15,872 nt of DNA from Gammaproteobacteria bacterium (GTDB lineage: Bacteria > Pseudomonadota > Gammaproteobacteria > Granulosicoccales > Granulosicoccaceae). How positions within the stretch are numbered: position 1 is the first letter of the stretch; every line of letters starts with the position of its first letter. Position numbers and translations under genes: made by a program. Shown here one piece after another: positions 1 through 6,423 of this stretch. The stretch is taken from the NCBI GenBank assembly GCA_019634245.1, contig JAHQVR010000075.1, forward strand, positions 1 to 15,872. Reading direction: 5' to 3'. Below the pieces are notes generated by a model. The model saw nothing but the letters and a program-made list of their open reading frames with translations. It was not told where the DNA came from and did not search any database.

Positions 1-1503
1 AAGTCGGAGCCGCGTTCAGCGATCACTAACTTCAGCAAAGCGCTTTCTTGCATGGACGACTTGTTCGTTCGCTACAACATATCCGGCTTGTTGGTTGGCG
101 CGCAAGATATTCCGGACGCTACCAGCGCGGTTTCGGCGGGTGCTAAAGACATGCTGATCACCGCATTTTCCAAAATGTCTTTAAAAAGTAATGCGATTCG
201 ATTTGTTGCCCTGGGTGCTGACTTATCCGACATCACGGTTTTCCATGATCTGCACGCCAACAAGAGTTTTCAATCACCAGACTTTTTCATTCGTGGCGGT
301 GTGACTCAAGCCGACCAGGGTGTTGTCGAAAAGCAGACAAGTGGCGGTATTGCGCTCGCAGATGCATTCAGTCTCGAAGGGAGCAAGGATCGCGTTGCGT
401 CCATTATTTCCCTGGATATGAATATCGGCATTGTTTCCAGTTTGCAGATATTGCCGGGTATTTCGTCAAGCAACTCGATTGCTGTGGCCCGTAGAGGTAA
501 GGGCTTGGATGCCACTGCCCAAGTAAAGAAATTAGGCGCTATTTTTAACTTTAACTACAGCCAAAACGAAGGACTGCATCACGCCTTAAGAACACTCATT
601 GAGCTTGGTGTCATCGAGTTGATGGGTAAGCTGACGCAGGTGCCGTATTGGGAGTGCCTTGATGTTGAAACCACTAACACGCTGGTGCAAACCGAGATTC
701 GTGAATGGTATGGTGCGCTAAGCGACGAAGAAATTAGAATTTTTGTGCAAGCGAAACTGCGCTCCAAAGGGATGTATGACGGCGAAGTCGACGGCAAAGA
801 CAGCCCTTCTATACGCACCGCGATTGCTTTGTATAAAGCGGAGCAGGCATTAACCGCCGACAGTAAACTCGACTATTTGCTCTACTACAACTTGCTGGCG
901 GACAAGACGCCAATTGAAGAAGACTTTGTTCCGTTGCTGGTGCGTGAGTATGTCGTACCCACCTACGAAGGACCCGAAAAGGAGTCGCACACAACCAAGA
1001 TTGTCCCACAAACACTCGGTCTGCCAGACACGGCATTAACGCCACTGGATTTTACTCTGGCAATGGATCGTGGCGCCAAGTCACTGTATACGGCCGGTGA
1101 AAGTGGACAGCTCATCATCAGCCCAACTGTAGATGCACACTTAGTGTGTTTCTACGAGCCAACGCCTGGCGAAATACTAAAAATATTTCCCAATGACTTT
1201 CAGGCCAATAGTTTGGTAAGAGCCGACTCGACGCTCACCATTCCGGCAACTGATGATTTTCTAATACAGTTCGAGAACCCGGATGCCATCGAGAAGTTCC
1301 TATGCCTTGCATCCTACGACGAGGAAGTGAACCGCAACACTATCGCTGAACTGCGGGTTAAAAACTTGCAACCCATAGATCTAGCTAGAGTTGGACAGAT
1401 CTACCAACGAGAAATCACCGGGCTAGCGGATATTGAGGCCATCTATCGATCTACGATGTCGACGGTACCTTTGTCGAAGACAATTCGGGTAAGGGTTCAG
1501 TGA
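1..1503 (+). CDS. CsgG/HfaB-like secretion-channel family protein with peptidoglycan-binding-like and DUF4384 modules (5' partial)
   Basis: The reading frame is open from the first base, so the gene starts upstream; the ATG at 52 is internal. About 500 residues are visible. Residues 17-220, counted from the first visible codon, resemble the CsgG/HfaB fold: an early Cys-Met-Asp, an AGAKDML helix, FFIRGGVTQAD, and a closing PYWECL typical of HfaB-like proteins. Residues 240-300 look like a peptidoglycan-binding repeat (LRSKGMYDGEVDG). Residues 350-440 match DUF4384 (LIISPTVDAHLVCFYEP, then IFPN and LTIPATDDF). CsgG proteins are outer-membrane lipoproteins that form export pores; the signal peptide and lipobox would lie outside the window. 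The substrate is unknown: no curli-type fibre gene is visible. The gene ends 68 bases before the convergent peroxiredoxin gene. Family assignment is fairly secure, but function as a pore is inference. Confidence 0.72.
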   Translation, partial: KSEPRSAITNFSKALSCMDDLFVRYNISGLLVGAQDIPDATSAVSAGAKDMLITAFSKMSLKSNAIRFVALGADLSDITVFHDLHANKSFQSPDFFIRGGVTQADQGVVEKQTSGGIALADAFSLEGSKDRVASIISLDMNIGIVSSLQILPGISSSNSIAVARRGKGLDATAQVKKLGAIFNFNYSQNEGLHHALRTLIELGVIELMGKLTQVPYWECLDVETTNTLVQTEIREWYGALSDEEIRIFVQAKLRSKGMYDGEVDGKDSPSIRTAIALYKAEQALTADSKLDYLLYYNLLADKTPIEEDFVPLLVREYVVPTYEGPEKESHTTKIVPQTLGLPDTALTPLDFTLAMDRGAKSLYTAGESGQLIISPTVDAHLVCFYEPTPGEILKIFPNDFQANSLVRADSTLTIPATDDFLIQFENPDAIEKFLCLASYDEEVNRNTIAELRVKNLQPIDLARVGQIYQREITGLADIEAIYRSTMSTVPLSKTIRVRVQ

Positions 1504-1510
1504 TGCCGGA

Positions 1511-1574
1511 CAAAGATTTCCGAGTAGAAAGATATAAAAGTAGAAAGATATCTAAGAGGAAAAATACCGACTCA
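1511..1574 (+). repeat. Four tandem 16-base repeat units between convergent genes
   Basis: Units begin at 1511, 1527, 1543 and 1559. Read down, they give CAAAGATTTCCGAGTA, GAAAGATATAAAAGTA, GAAAGATATCTAAGAG and the weaker GAAAAATACCGACTCA. The last unit touches the peroxiredoxin stop codon. The period is not a multiple of three and the array fills the gap between two stop codons, so it is noncoding. A related array lies at 13350-13413: its unit GAAAGATGTCCGAGAA matches the first unit here at 13 of 16 positions. No hairpin-plus-U-tract terminator is visible in this gap. Confidence 0.6.
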
Positions 1575-2198
1575 CAATGAAGTCAGTCGTAAATACGGGC
1601 GTAGTTCGTCCCAACCCTGTGGAAAGATGTCTTTCGCCATCTCATTGGTTATTGAAGGTGGAATGATGCACTTGTCACCAGGTCTCCAGTCTGCAGGCGT
1701 TGCGATCTTTCGTTCATCGCTCGTTTGCAGGGCGTCAATGACTCGAAGTATCTCATCAAAATTACGGCCTACGCTCATCGGGTAGGTCATTGTCAAGCGG
1801 ATCTTCTTATCAGGATCGATTATGTAGACTGAGCGTACAGCTGCTGTGTCACTTTCGGCAGGATGGATCATGCCATACAGTTTAGCAATAGCTAGATCCG
1901 GATCAGCAACAATTGGAAAGGTTAGATTGGTGTTCTGTGTATCGTTGACATCTTTGATCCAGCTCAAGTGTTCCTCAACGGTATCTGTGGACAGGCCTAA
2001 GGGCTTGCAGTTTCGTTTTTCAAACTCTGTGATCAATTGCGCTGTGCGTCCCATCTCGGTTGTGCACACAGGTGTGTAATCTGCTGGGTGACTAAAAAAG
2101 AAAACCCAACTGCTATCGATCCAATCATGAAAATTTATGGACCCTTTGGTGGTGTCAACGGTAAAATCAGGGGCTGTATCGCCAATTCGAATAGACAT
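1572..2198 (-). CDS. Peroxiredoxin, Prx6/1-Cys type (AhpC/TSA family)
   Basis: A cytoplasmic thiol peroxidase of 208 residues, the usual length for the Prx6 group. It would reduce H2O2, alkyl hydroperoxides or peroxynitrite. The active-site signature PxxxTxxC is intact as P38, T42 and C45 within HPADYTPVCTTE. An Arg in VRSVYIIDP fits the conserved active-site arginine. The C-terminal extension (TPADWRPGDKCIIPPS) is typical of Prx6 and absent from short Prx5 or BCP proteins. Two further cysteines lie outside the active site. The ATG at 2198 has CGGAGA about 12 bases upstream. Two ATGAC/GTGAC-N3 palindromes lie 50 and 110 bases upstream and may be operator sites shared with the sulfur operon. 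Peroxiredoxins can also act on persulfides, which would fit the neighbourhood, but that is inference. Confidence 0.93.
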   Translation of the reverse strand: MSIRIGDTAPDFTVDTTKGSINFHDWIDSSWVFFFSHPADYTPVCTTEMGRTAQLITEFEKRNCKPLGLSTDTVEEHLSWIKDVNDTQNTNLTFPIVADPDLAIAKLYGMIHPAESDTAAVRSVYIIDPDKKIRLTMTYPMSVGRNFDEILRVIDALQTSDERKIATPADWRPGDKCIIPPSITNEMAKDIFPQGWDELRPYLRLTSL

Positions 2199-2247
2199 TT
2201 GTGTTGTTTCTCCGGGTTGTTGAGTTAATAAATTAACTTAGATGGAA

Positions 2248-2260
2248 ATGACTAAGTCAT
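2248..2260. promoter_or_regulatory. Candidate operator ATGAC-TAA-GTCAT upstream of peroxiredoxin
   Basis: A perfect 13-bp palindrome with 5-base arms and a 3-base centre, 50 bases before the peroxiredoxin ATG. It has the same architecture as the GTGAC-N3-GTCAC sites at 6230 and 13323, with one compensated base change in each arm. The regulator is unknown. Confidence 0.45.
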
Positions 2261-2307
2261 CTCATGTACTGAGTGTCAGATTTTAGCGGTCGTCATACTA
2301 TTAGTCG

Positions 2308-2320
2308 GTGACTAAGTTAC
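2308..2320. promoter_or_regulatory. Second candidate operator GTGAC-TAA-GTTAC upstream of peroxiredoxin
   Basis: A 13-bp near-palindrome with one mismatch and the same TAA centre as the site at 2248. It starts exactly 60 bases from that site, close to six helical turns. Its left flank, TCGGTGAC, is identical to the left arm of the site at 13320. It lies between the peroxiredoxin start and the end of the cyd operon. Confidence 0.42.
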
Positions 2321-2350
2321 TCTGATAGTGCTTTGTCTGTTATTCGGCAC

Positions 2351-2464
2351 TTACGATGGAATAGCAAGGCGTATAACATAAGCAACGATCATGATGACGC
2401 CGACACTTGCAATCCACAGTGCTGCGAACCACGCCATTTTACGTATTGTTGACGTAACCGCCAT
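2351..2464 (-). CDS. DUF2474 small membrane subunit of the cytochrome bd/CIO operon
   Basis: A 37-residue protein with one hydrophobic segment (about residues 12-31) after a short basic start, matching the DUF2474 family pattern: WFAALWIASVGVIM followed by an Ile-Arg near the end. DUF2474 genes sit directly after cydB/cioB and are thought to be small accessory subunits, analogous to CydX. Its ATG overlaps the cydB stop by one base (TAATG), so translation is probably coupled. This junction is what fixes the start; an internal ATG nine codons on is the alternative. It is short enough to be missed by gene finders. Family assignment comes from pattern and context, since at this length a database match would be weak. 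Confidence 0.8.
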   Translation of the reverse strand: MAVTSTIRKMAWFAALWIASVGVIMIVAYVIRLAIPS

Positions 2465-3468
2465 TAGTGATAGCTTTCCTTTGGGTTAACTTTGCCCCGA
2501 AATACCCAGTACGCGTAGGCCGTGTAGATCAATATGATCGGCACGAGAACTACGGTGCCTACCAACGCAAACCTAAGACTTGACTCGGGTGCTGCGGCAT
2601 CCCATATGCTGAGCGTTGGTGGAATTAAATAGGGAAAGAAGCTGATGGTTATGCCAAGAAAACAAAGCACAAATAACAGCAGCGAGTAGACAAACGGTTG
2701 AACGTCTCGATGCTTATTCAACCCTACATATAACCCTCTTGCCACTACCGCAACCAATATCGGCATAATCAAACTTAATACAACTGTGGGCCATGCAAAC
2801 CATCGTTGAAAATAGACGGCATCCTGAAACGGCGTCAATATGCTCACCAGTAAAATCATCAACAACGTGCCGATCGCCGCCCGCCAGGCGTATCGACGCA
2901 TCTGCTGTTGAATTACCCCCTCAGTTTTCATGATCAACCAGGTGGAGCCAAGTAGTGCATAGCCAATCACTACCGCAAAACCCACGAGTACGCTGAATGG
3001 TGACAGCCAGTCCCACCAGCCGCCGCTATACGCTCTGTTCGTCACCTCGACGCCCTGAACAAGAGCCCCTAACGTAATACCCTGCATCATCGCCGCGATA
3101 CCTGAACCGCCGGCGAATGCAATGTCCCACACGCCTTTCCATCTGACGGTTCGCCATCGGTATTCGAAAGCGACACCGCGGAAAACCAGCGCCAGCAACA
3201 TCAGACTAATTGGCATATACAATGCCGGGAGAATGACAGAATAGGCCAGGGGGAAAGCCGCAAAAAGACCACCTCCACCCATCACCAACCAGGTTTCATT
3301 GCCGTCCCACACAGGGGCGACAGAGTTCATCATGAGATCGCGATCAGTGTTTTTATTAGCCAGTGGGAACAGAATGCCAATGCCCAGATCAAAGCCGTCA
3401 AGGATAACGTATGTCAATACAGCAAAGCCGATAATGCCTGCCCACACCAGAGCGAGATCAATTTCCAT
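2464..3468 (-). CDS. cydB: Cytochrome bd-type (cyanide-insensitive) quinol oxidase subunit II
   Basis: A 334-residue inner-membrane protein with about eight to nine hydrophobic segments. It is the structural partner of CydA in the quinol oxidase that reduces O2 to water without pumping protons. The start (ALVWAGIIGFAVLTYVILDG followed by FDLGIG) and the segment PVWDGNETWLV are hallmarks of subunit II. The length fits the CioB/CydB family. The ATG lies inside the end of cydA (11-base overlap) behind GGAGAG, and the stop overlaps the DUF2474 start. So the three genes form one operon transcribed toward the peroxiredoxin. Confidence 0.96.
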   Translation of the reverse strand: MEIDLALVWAGIIGFAVLTYVILDGFDLGIGILFPLANKNTDRDLMMNSVAPVWDGNETWLVMGGGGLFAAFPLAYSVILPALYMPISLMLLALVFRGVAFEYRWRTVRWKGVWDIAFAGGSGIAAMMQGITLGALVQGVEVTNRAYSGGWWDWLSPFSVLVGFAVVIGYALLGSTWLIMKTEGVIQQQMRRYAWRAAIGTLLMILLVSILTPFQDAVYFQRWFAWPTVVLSLIMPILVAVVARGLYVGLNKHRDVQPFVYSLLLFVLCFLGITISFFPYLIPPTLSIWDAAAPESSLRFALVGTVVLVPIILIYTAYAYWVFRGKVNPKESYH

Positions 3469-4816
3469 GATGGCTCTCCAGTAGCCCTGGCGCCTTAGTG
3501 CCGGGTAACTTGTTCATCATTCTTAGTAGATAGAAAGTTCCCGCGCCAAAGACGAAAAAGTAAACCACAATGAACGCGATAAGCGACGCTGCCACGGCAG
3601 GCGCTGCAACAGGTGCCAACGAATCGCTGGTTCGTAACAGTCCATAGACCGTGTAAGGCTGTCTACCCACCTCAGTGGTTATCCACCCAGCGAGTACCGC
3701 GATAAACCCGGCAGGTCCCATCAACACAGTTGTTCGTAGCAACCACTTATCATCGTATAGCGCTTGCTTCCAGCGTCGCCATGTTGCCCAGAGCCCGATA
3801 CCCAGCATGGCAAATCCAATGCCGACCATGATGCGAAAGCTCCAGAACACGATGGCTATGGGTGGCTCCTCGTTATCGGGCACAGTATCCAGACCATCCA
3901 TCGGCGCATTCAAATCGTGCTTCAATATCAAACTGGAAAGCTTCGGAATCTGAACAGCGTAGTCGATGCGTTTATCCGTTGAATTGGGTATGCCAAAGAG
4001 GACGAGTGGCGCTCCCGTGGGATGACTCTCGTAATGTCCCTCCATTGCCATCACTTTCACTGGCTGATGCTGCAATGTGTTTAATCCATGGAAGTCACCG
4101 GCCACAATCTGCAGTGGCGTCACGATGACTGCCATCCACATAGCCATTGAAAACATGCGTCGAGAAGGTACGTGTGAAGCATCCTTTGACAACAAATGCC
4201 AACCGGCAACACCCGCTACGACGAACGCAGTCGTAAGGTACGCTGCAAGTACCATATGAATTAGGCGGTAAGGGAACGAGGGATTAAATACGATTTGCCA
4301 CCAGTCAGTGGGTATAAACTGCCCAGCGTCATTGATGGCATAGCCCGCTGGCGTGTGCATCCATGAATTCACCGAGAGTATCCAGGTGGCCGACATCAAA
4401 GTACCCAATGCGACCAGCGCGGTCGCCAACATGTGAAGCGTTGGGCCGACACGCTCTCGTCCGAATAGCATGATGCCCAGAAACCCTGCCTCAAGAAAAA
4501 AGGCAGACAGCACCTCGTACGCCATTAACGGTCCGAGTATCGGTCCGGTCTTGTCCGAGAATTCGCTCCAATTTGTTCCAAACTGGTAGGACATGACGAT
4601 CCCTGATACCACCCCCATTGTGAATGCTACGGCGAAAATCTTTTTCCAGTATTCGAACACCGTTAGATAGGTGCTATCTCTCGTTTTTAACCACAGCGCG
4701 TTGAGCACTGCCAGGTAGCTCGCCAATCCGATTGAGAAAGCAGGGAATACGATATGGAATGAAACAGTGAATGCGAACTGAGCGCGAGCAAGCGTTTCAG
4801 CGGAGAGGGACTCCAT
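3458..4816 (-). CDS. cydA: Cytochrome bd-type (cyanide-insensitive) quinol oxidase subunit I
   Basis: The haem- and quinol-binding subunit, 452 residues, inner membrane. Likely haem ligands by comparison with E. coli CydA are H21 (SFHIVFPAF), H187 (YRLIHM) and M330 (SFRIM). E101 and E109 match the proton-path glutamates, K254 and E259 match the quinol-site residues, and a GRQP motif is present. The Q-loop is short: only about 65 residues separate the conserved Lys/Glu pair from the FRIM helix. This is the feature of the short-loop CIO (CioA) class rather than the long-loop E. coli CydA. The ATG has GAGG upstream. It is divergent from the Rrf2 regulator across 195 bases, so NsrR-like control of the oxidase is plausible. 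Bd oxidases tolerate sulfide, cyanide and NO, which suits a locus with sulfide:quinone reductase. Confidence 0.95.
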   Translation of the reverse strand: MESLSAETLARAQFAFTVSFHIVFPAFSIGLASYLAVLNALWLKTRDSTYLTVFEYWKKIFAVAFTMGVVSGIVMSYQFGTNWSEFSDKTGPILGPLMAYEVLSAFFLEAGFLGIMLFGRERVGPTLHMLATALVALGTLMSATWILSVNSWMHTPAGYAINDAGQFIPTDWWQIVFNPSFPYRLIHMVLAAYLTTAFVVAGVAGWHLLSKDASHVPSRRMFSMAMWMAVIVTPLQIVAGDFHGLNTLQHQPVKVMAMEGHYESHPTGAPLVLFGIPNSTDKRIDYAVQIPKLSSLILKHDLNAPMDGLDTVPDNEEPPIAIVFWSFRIMVGIGFAMLGIGLWATWRRWKQALYDDKWLLRTTVLMGPAGFIAVLAGWITTEVGRQPYTVYGLLRTSDSLAPVAAPAVAASLIAFIVVYFFVFGAGTFYLLRMMNKLPGTKAPGLLESHHGN

Positions 4817-5011
4817 TAAGACTACCTCAAAGATATAGTTAAAATATACGTTTAAATTTACTATAGCATAACATCTATTCTTTGTGTACCTTAAGTTATC
4901 TATGAAGCAGGGAAATCACATTATTAAGTGTGCTTTAGAACTGCTCGAGCTCTGCTCGTTAAATATTTAGATATAAATGCTGTCTATATTTGAATTGCAA
5001 TCGGAGGCCCC
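4817..5011. promoter_or_regulatory. Divergent AT-rich promoter region between cydA and the Rrf2 regulator
   Basis: This 195-base AT-rich gap must hold the promoters of both cydA (leftward) and the Rrf2 gene (rightward). A 13-bp palindrome, CGAGC-TCT-GCTCG, lies at 4946-4958, and an AT-rich stretch at 4959-4990 could hold -10 elements. I do not see a clean NsrR consensus or a GTGAC-N3-GTCAC site here. GGAGG at 5003-5007 is the ribosome site for the downstream GTG. Confidence 0.5.
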
Positions 5012-5503
5012 GTGAAACTTACGAGTTACACCAACTATGCGCTGCGCTCGTTACAACTAGCCGCACTTAGAGCGCCCGCCCTGGTGCGGATTGAAGACGT
5101 CGTTCAGGTCCACGCATTAGCAAAGCCTCATGTGCGAAAAGTCGTTCACGAACTAGGACGTGCGGACCTTTTGGTCACCCAACGCGGTCGAGGAGGCGGC
5201 TTTCAATTGGCACGACCGGCAAACACTATCGTGGTCGGTGATGTCGTACGACTAACTGAGGGTAAACTTGAAGTAGTTGAATGCTTCAACTCGGAGACCA
5301 ATACCTGTCCATTGATCGGTATCTGTAAGCTCTCTCGTGCCATACAGCAGGCCACCGCTGCTTTCATGGCGGTCCTTGATGATTTAACCATCGCGGATAT
5401 CGCTTCGAACAAGGCTCAATTACTCAACCGAATTGCACCTTTAGTACCGTTGGAAGAGCTTGACTACGGCACGTCCACCAAACGCCGCAAAGGAGTGTTG
5501 TAG
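5012..5503 (+). CDS. Rrf2-family Fe-S regulator, NsrR-like
   Basis: A 163-residue DNA-binding regulator. The start MKLTSYTNYALRSL is the classic Rrf2/NsrR opening. A winged helix-turn-helix covers about residues 10-70, with the wing RGRGGGFQLARPA. Three cysteines (C91, C99, C105) sit where NsrR and IscR bind an Fe-S cluster. Position 8, an Asp in E. coli NsrR and a cluster ligand in Streptomyces NsrR, is Asn here, so cluster type and ligand may differ. The C-terminal tail is longer than in E. coli NsrR. The start is GTG behind GGAGG; the stop lies 1 base before the next gene's ATG, so it is probably co-transcribed with the Crp/Fnr gene. NsrR senses NO. Sensing of sulfide, redox or iron is equally open here. 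Confidence 0.88.
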   Translation: MKLTSYTNYALRSLQLAALRAPALVRIEDVVQVHALAKPHVRKVVHELGRADLLVTQRGRGGGFQLARPANTIVVGDVVRLTEGKLEVVECFNSETNTCPLIGICKLSRAIQQATAAFMAVLDDLTIADIASNKAQLLNRIAPLVPLEELDYGTSTKRRKGVL

Positions 5504-5504
5504 C

Positions 5505-6158
5505 ATGAGCTGGTTAGAACGATTTGAGGGTTTATCCGCGTTAGAGCACACGGATCAACAACAATTAGTAGAAAACAGTACGATCATGAATGTGCCTAAA
5601 AATACGGTGATTTTCGGGCCTGGCAAGACACCGGATCATTTGCTGCTGTTGCTGGACGGCGTCGTTCGAGTTCAACAATTATCGGAGAAGGGCCGAGAGA
5701 TTGTGTTGTATCGCGTGCGCTCTGGCGAAAGCTGTGTGCTAACCACCGCCTGCCTACTAGCCGTTAAGAATTACTCTGCCGAAGGCATTGCAGAAACTGA
5801 TGTTCAAGCTGTCGCTATTCCTTTGACAATATTTGATCAACTGGTTAGCCATTCAGCAAACTTTAGACAATTTGTTTTCTCCGCATACGCGAATCGTATC
5901 ACCGAGCTTTTTCAGATAATAGAGGACGTTGCATTTCAGCGTGTTGATATCCGGCTAGCGCAGAAGCTCCTGGAGCTTGCGCAGGGCAATATGGAAATCT
6001 CTGTTACTCACAAACTGTTAGCCGTTGAGCTTGGAACCGCTCGAGAGGTGGTTTCGCGTCAATTGGCTGAATTTCAGCGACGTCATTGGATACAACAATC
6101 TCGTGGTCAAGTCCGGTTGCTGGATTCAGCAGCCCTTGAACACCTAGCTGTCGCTTGA
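5505..6158 (+). CDS. Crp/Fnr-family transcription regulator with a paired-cysteine sensor domain
   Basis: I place the start at the ATG at 5505 (217 residues): it has AAGGAG nine bases upstream and follows the Rrf2 stop by one base. An in-frame start further upstream would overlap Rrf2. A cyclic-nucleotide-binding-like beta barrel covers about residues 10-115, then a dimer helix and a winged helix near the C-terminus (ELGTAREVVSRQL), where R-E-x-x-S-R aligns with the DNA-contact residues of CRP and FNR. There is no N-terminal Fe-S cysteine cluster. The only cysteines are C77 and C83 (ESCVLTTACLL) in the barrel, which suggests a thiol or persulfide switch. It lies just before the sulfur operon and is its most obvious candidate regulator, but its ligand is unknown. 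Confidence 0.88.
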   Translation: MSWLERFEGLSALEHTDQQQLVENSTIMNVPKNTVIFGPGKTPDHLLLLLDGVVRVQQLSEKGREIVLYRVRSGESCVLTTACLLAVKNYSAEGIAETDVQAVAIPLTIFDQLVSHSANFRQFVFSAYANRITELFQIIEDVAFQRVDIRLAQKLLELAQGNMEISVTHKLLAVELGTAREVVSRQLAEFQRRHWIQQSRGQVRLLDSAALEHLAVA

Positions 6159-6168
6159 CGTTATTGTA

Positions 6169-6194
6169 GTATTAGGACGCGCGTTGCCTAATAC
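6169..6194. promoter_or_regulatory. Inverted repeat GTATTAGG-N10-CCTAATAC overlapping a -35 box
   Basis: Perfect 8-base arms flank a 10-base centre, 11 bases after the Crp/Fnr stop. There is no U-tract after it on either strand, so an operator overlapping the -35 element at 6184 is more likely than a terminator. It could be the site of the adjacent Crp/Fnr protein. This is inference. Confidence 0.4.
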
Positions 6195-6212
6195 ATCACT
6201 AAATCATATATA
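6184..6212 (+). promoter_or_regulatory. Probable sigma-70-type promoter of the sulfur operon
   Basis: TTGCCT at 6184-6189 and TATATA at 6207-6212 are separated by the ideal 17 bases, in the 157-base gap before the first operon ORF. Transcription would start near 6219. The palindrome at 6230-6242 would then lie just downstream of the start, a position that suits a repressor. Confidence 0.45.
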
Positions 6213-6229
6213 AGTATTATACCTTATAG

Positions 6230-6242
6230 GTGACATAGTCAC
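6230..6242. promoter_or_regulatory. Candidate operator GTGAC-ATA-GTCAC before the sulfur operon
   Basis: A perfect 13-bp palindrome that recurs as GTGAC-GAT-GTCAC before the DUF2892 gene, and in variant form twice before the peroxiredoxin. A second short palindrome, ACCT-TAT-AGGT at 6221-6231, overlaps its left edge. Its place just after the predicted transcription start suggests repression. Confidence 0.5.
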
Positions 6243-6315
6243 TGAACTTCCCCAAAGCCATCGCTAGAGTGTGTCTCGCAGCACATCCCTGAGTTGAGAA
6301 TTCGCGAGGACACTG

Positions 6316-6423
6316 ATGAAAGCAGGCCTAACTATTGTTGCGACAGCCATTGTCATGGGCGCCGGATCGTTAGCACACACGGTCCCGCCGCGATGTTCAC
6401 TCGCGTTGGGTTTAGCGTTGTGA
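6316..6423 (+). CDS. Possible 35-residue hydrophobic leader peptide, coupled to the next gene
   Basis: An ATG at 6316 with GAGGA five bases upstream is the best ribosome site at the head of the operon. It opens a 35-residue ORF starting MKAGLTIVATAIVMGAGSLA, which looks like a signal peptide or single membrane segment, followed by a short tail with one cysteine (TVPPRCSLALGLAL). Its TGA overlaps the GTG start of the YeeE/YedE gene as GTGA, and that GTG has no clear Shine-Dalgarno of its own. Ribosomes finishing this ORF could therefore restart on the transporter. Alternatives are a remnant of a truncated exported protein or chance. No homologue is recognised. Confidence 0.45.
   Translation: MKAGLTIVATAIVMGAGSLAHTVPPRCSLALGLAL

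Noticed and set aside
1622..1631. GAAAGATGTC inside the peroxiredoxin gene as a further 16-base repeat unit
   Set aside because: It is coding sequence, is out of phase with the array by one base, and matches only over ten bases.
4946..4958. CGAGC-TCT-GCTCG as a member of the GTGAC-N3-GTCAC motif set
   Set aside because: The arm-spacer geometry is the same but the sequence differs; kept only as a note on the divergent promoter region.
6294..6419. An N-terminal extension of the PmpA-like protein from TTG 6294 or ATG 6393
   Set aside because: The extension is polar and cysteine-rich, has no ribosome site, and does not fit the family, whose members begin at about I-T-E-F-T-P.
6316..6423. Frameshift splitting one longer PmpA gene
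   Set aside because: The downstream frame alone gives a full-length family member, so no frameshift is needed to explain it.
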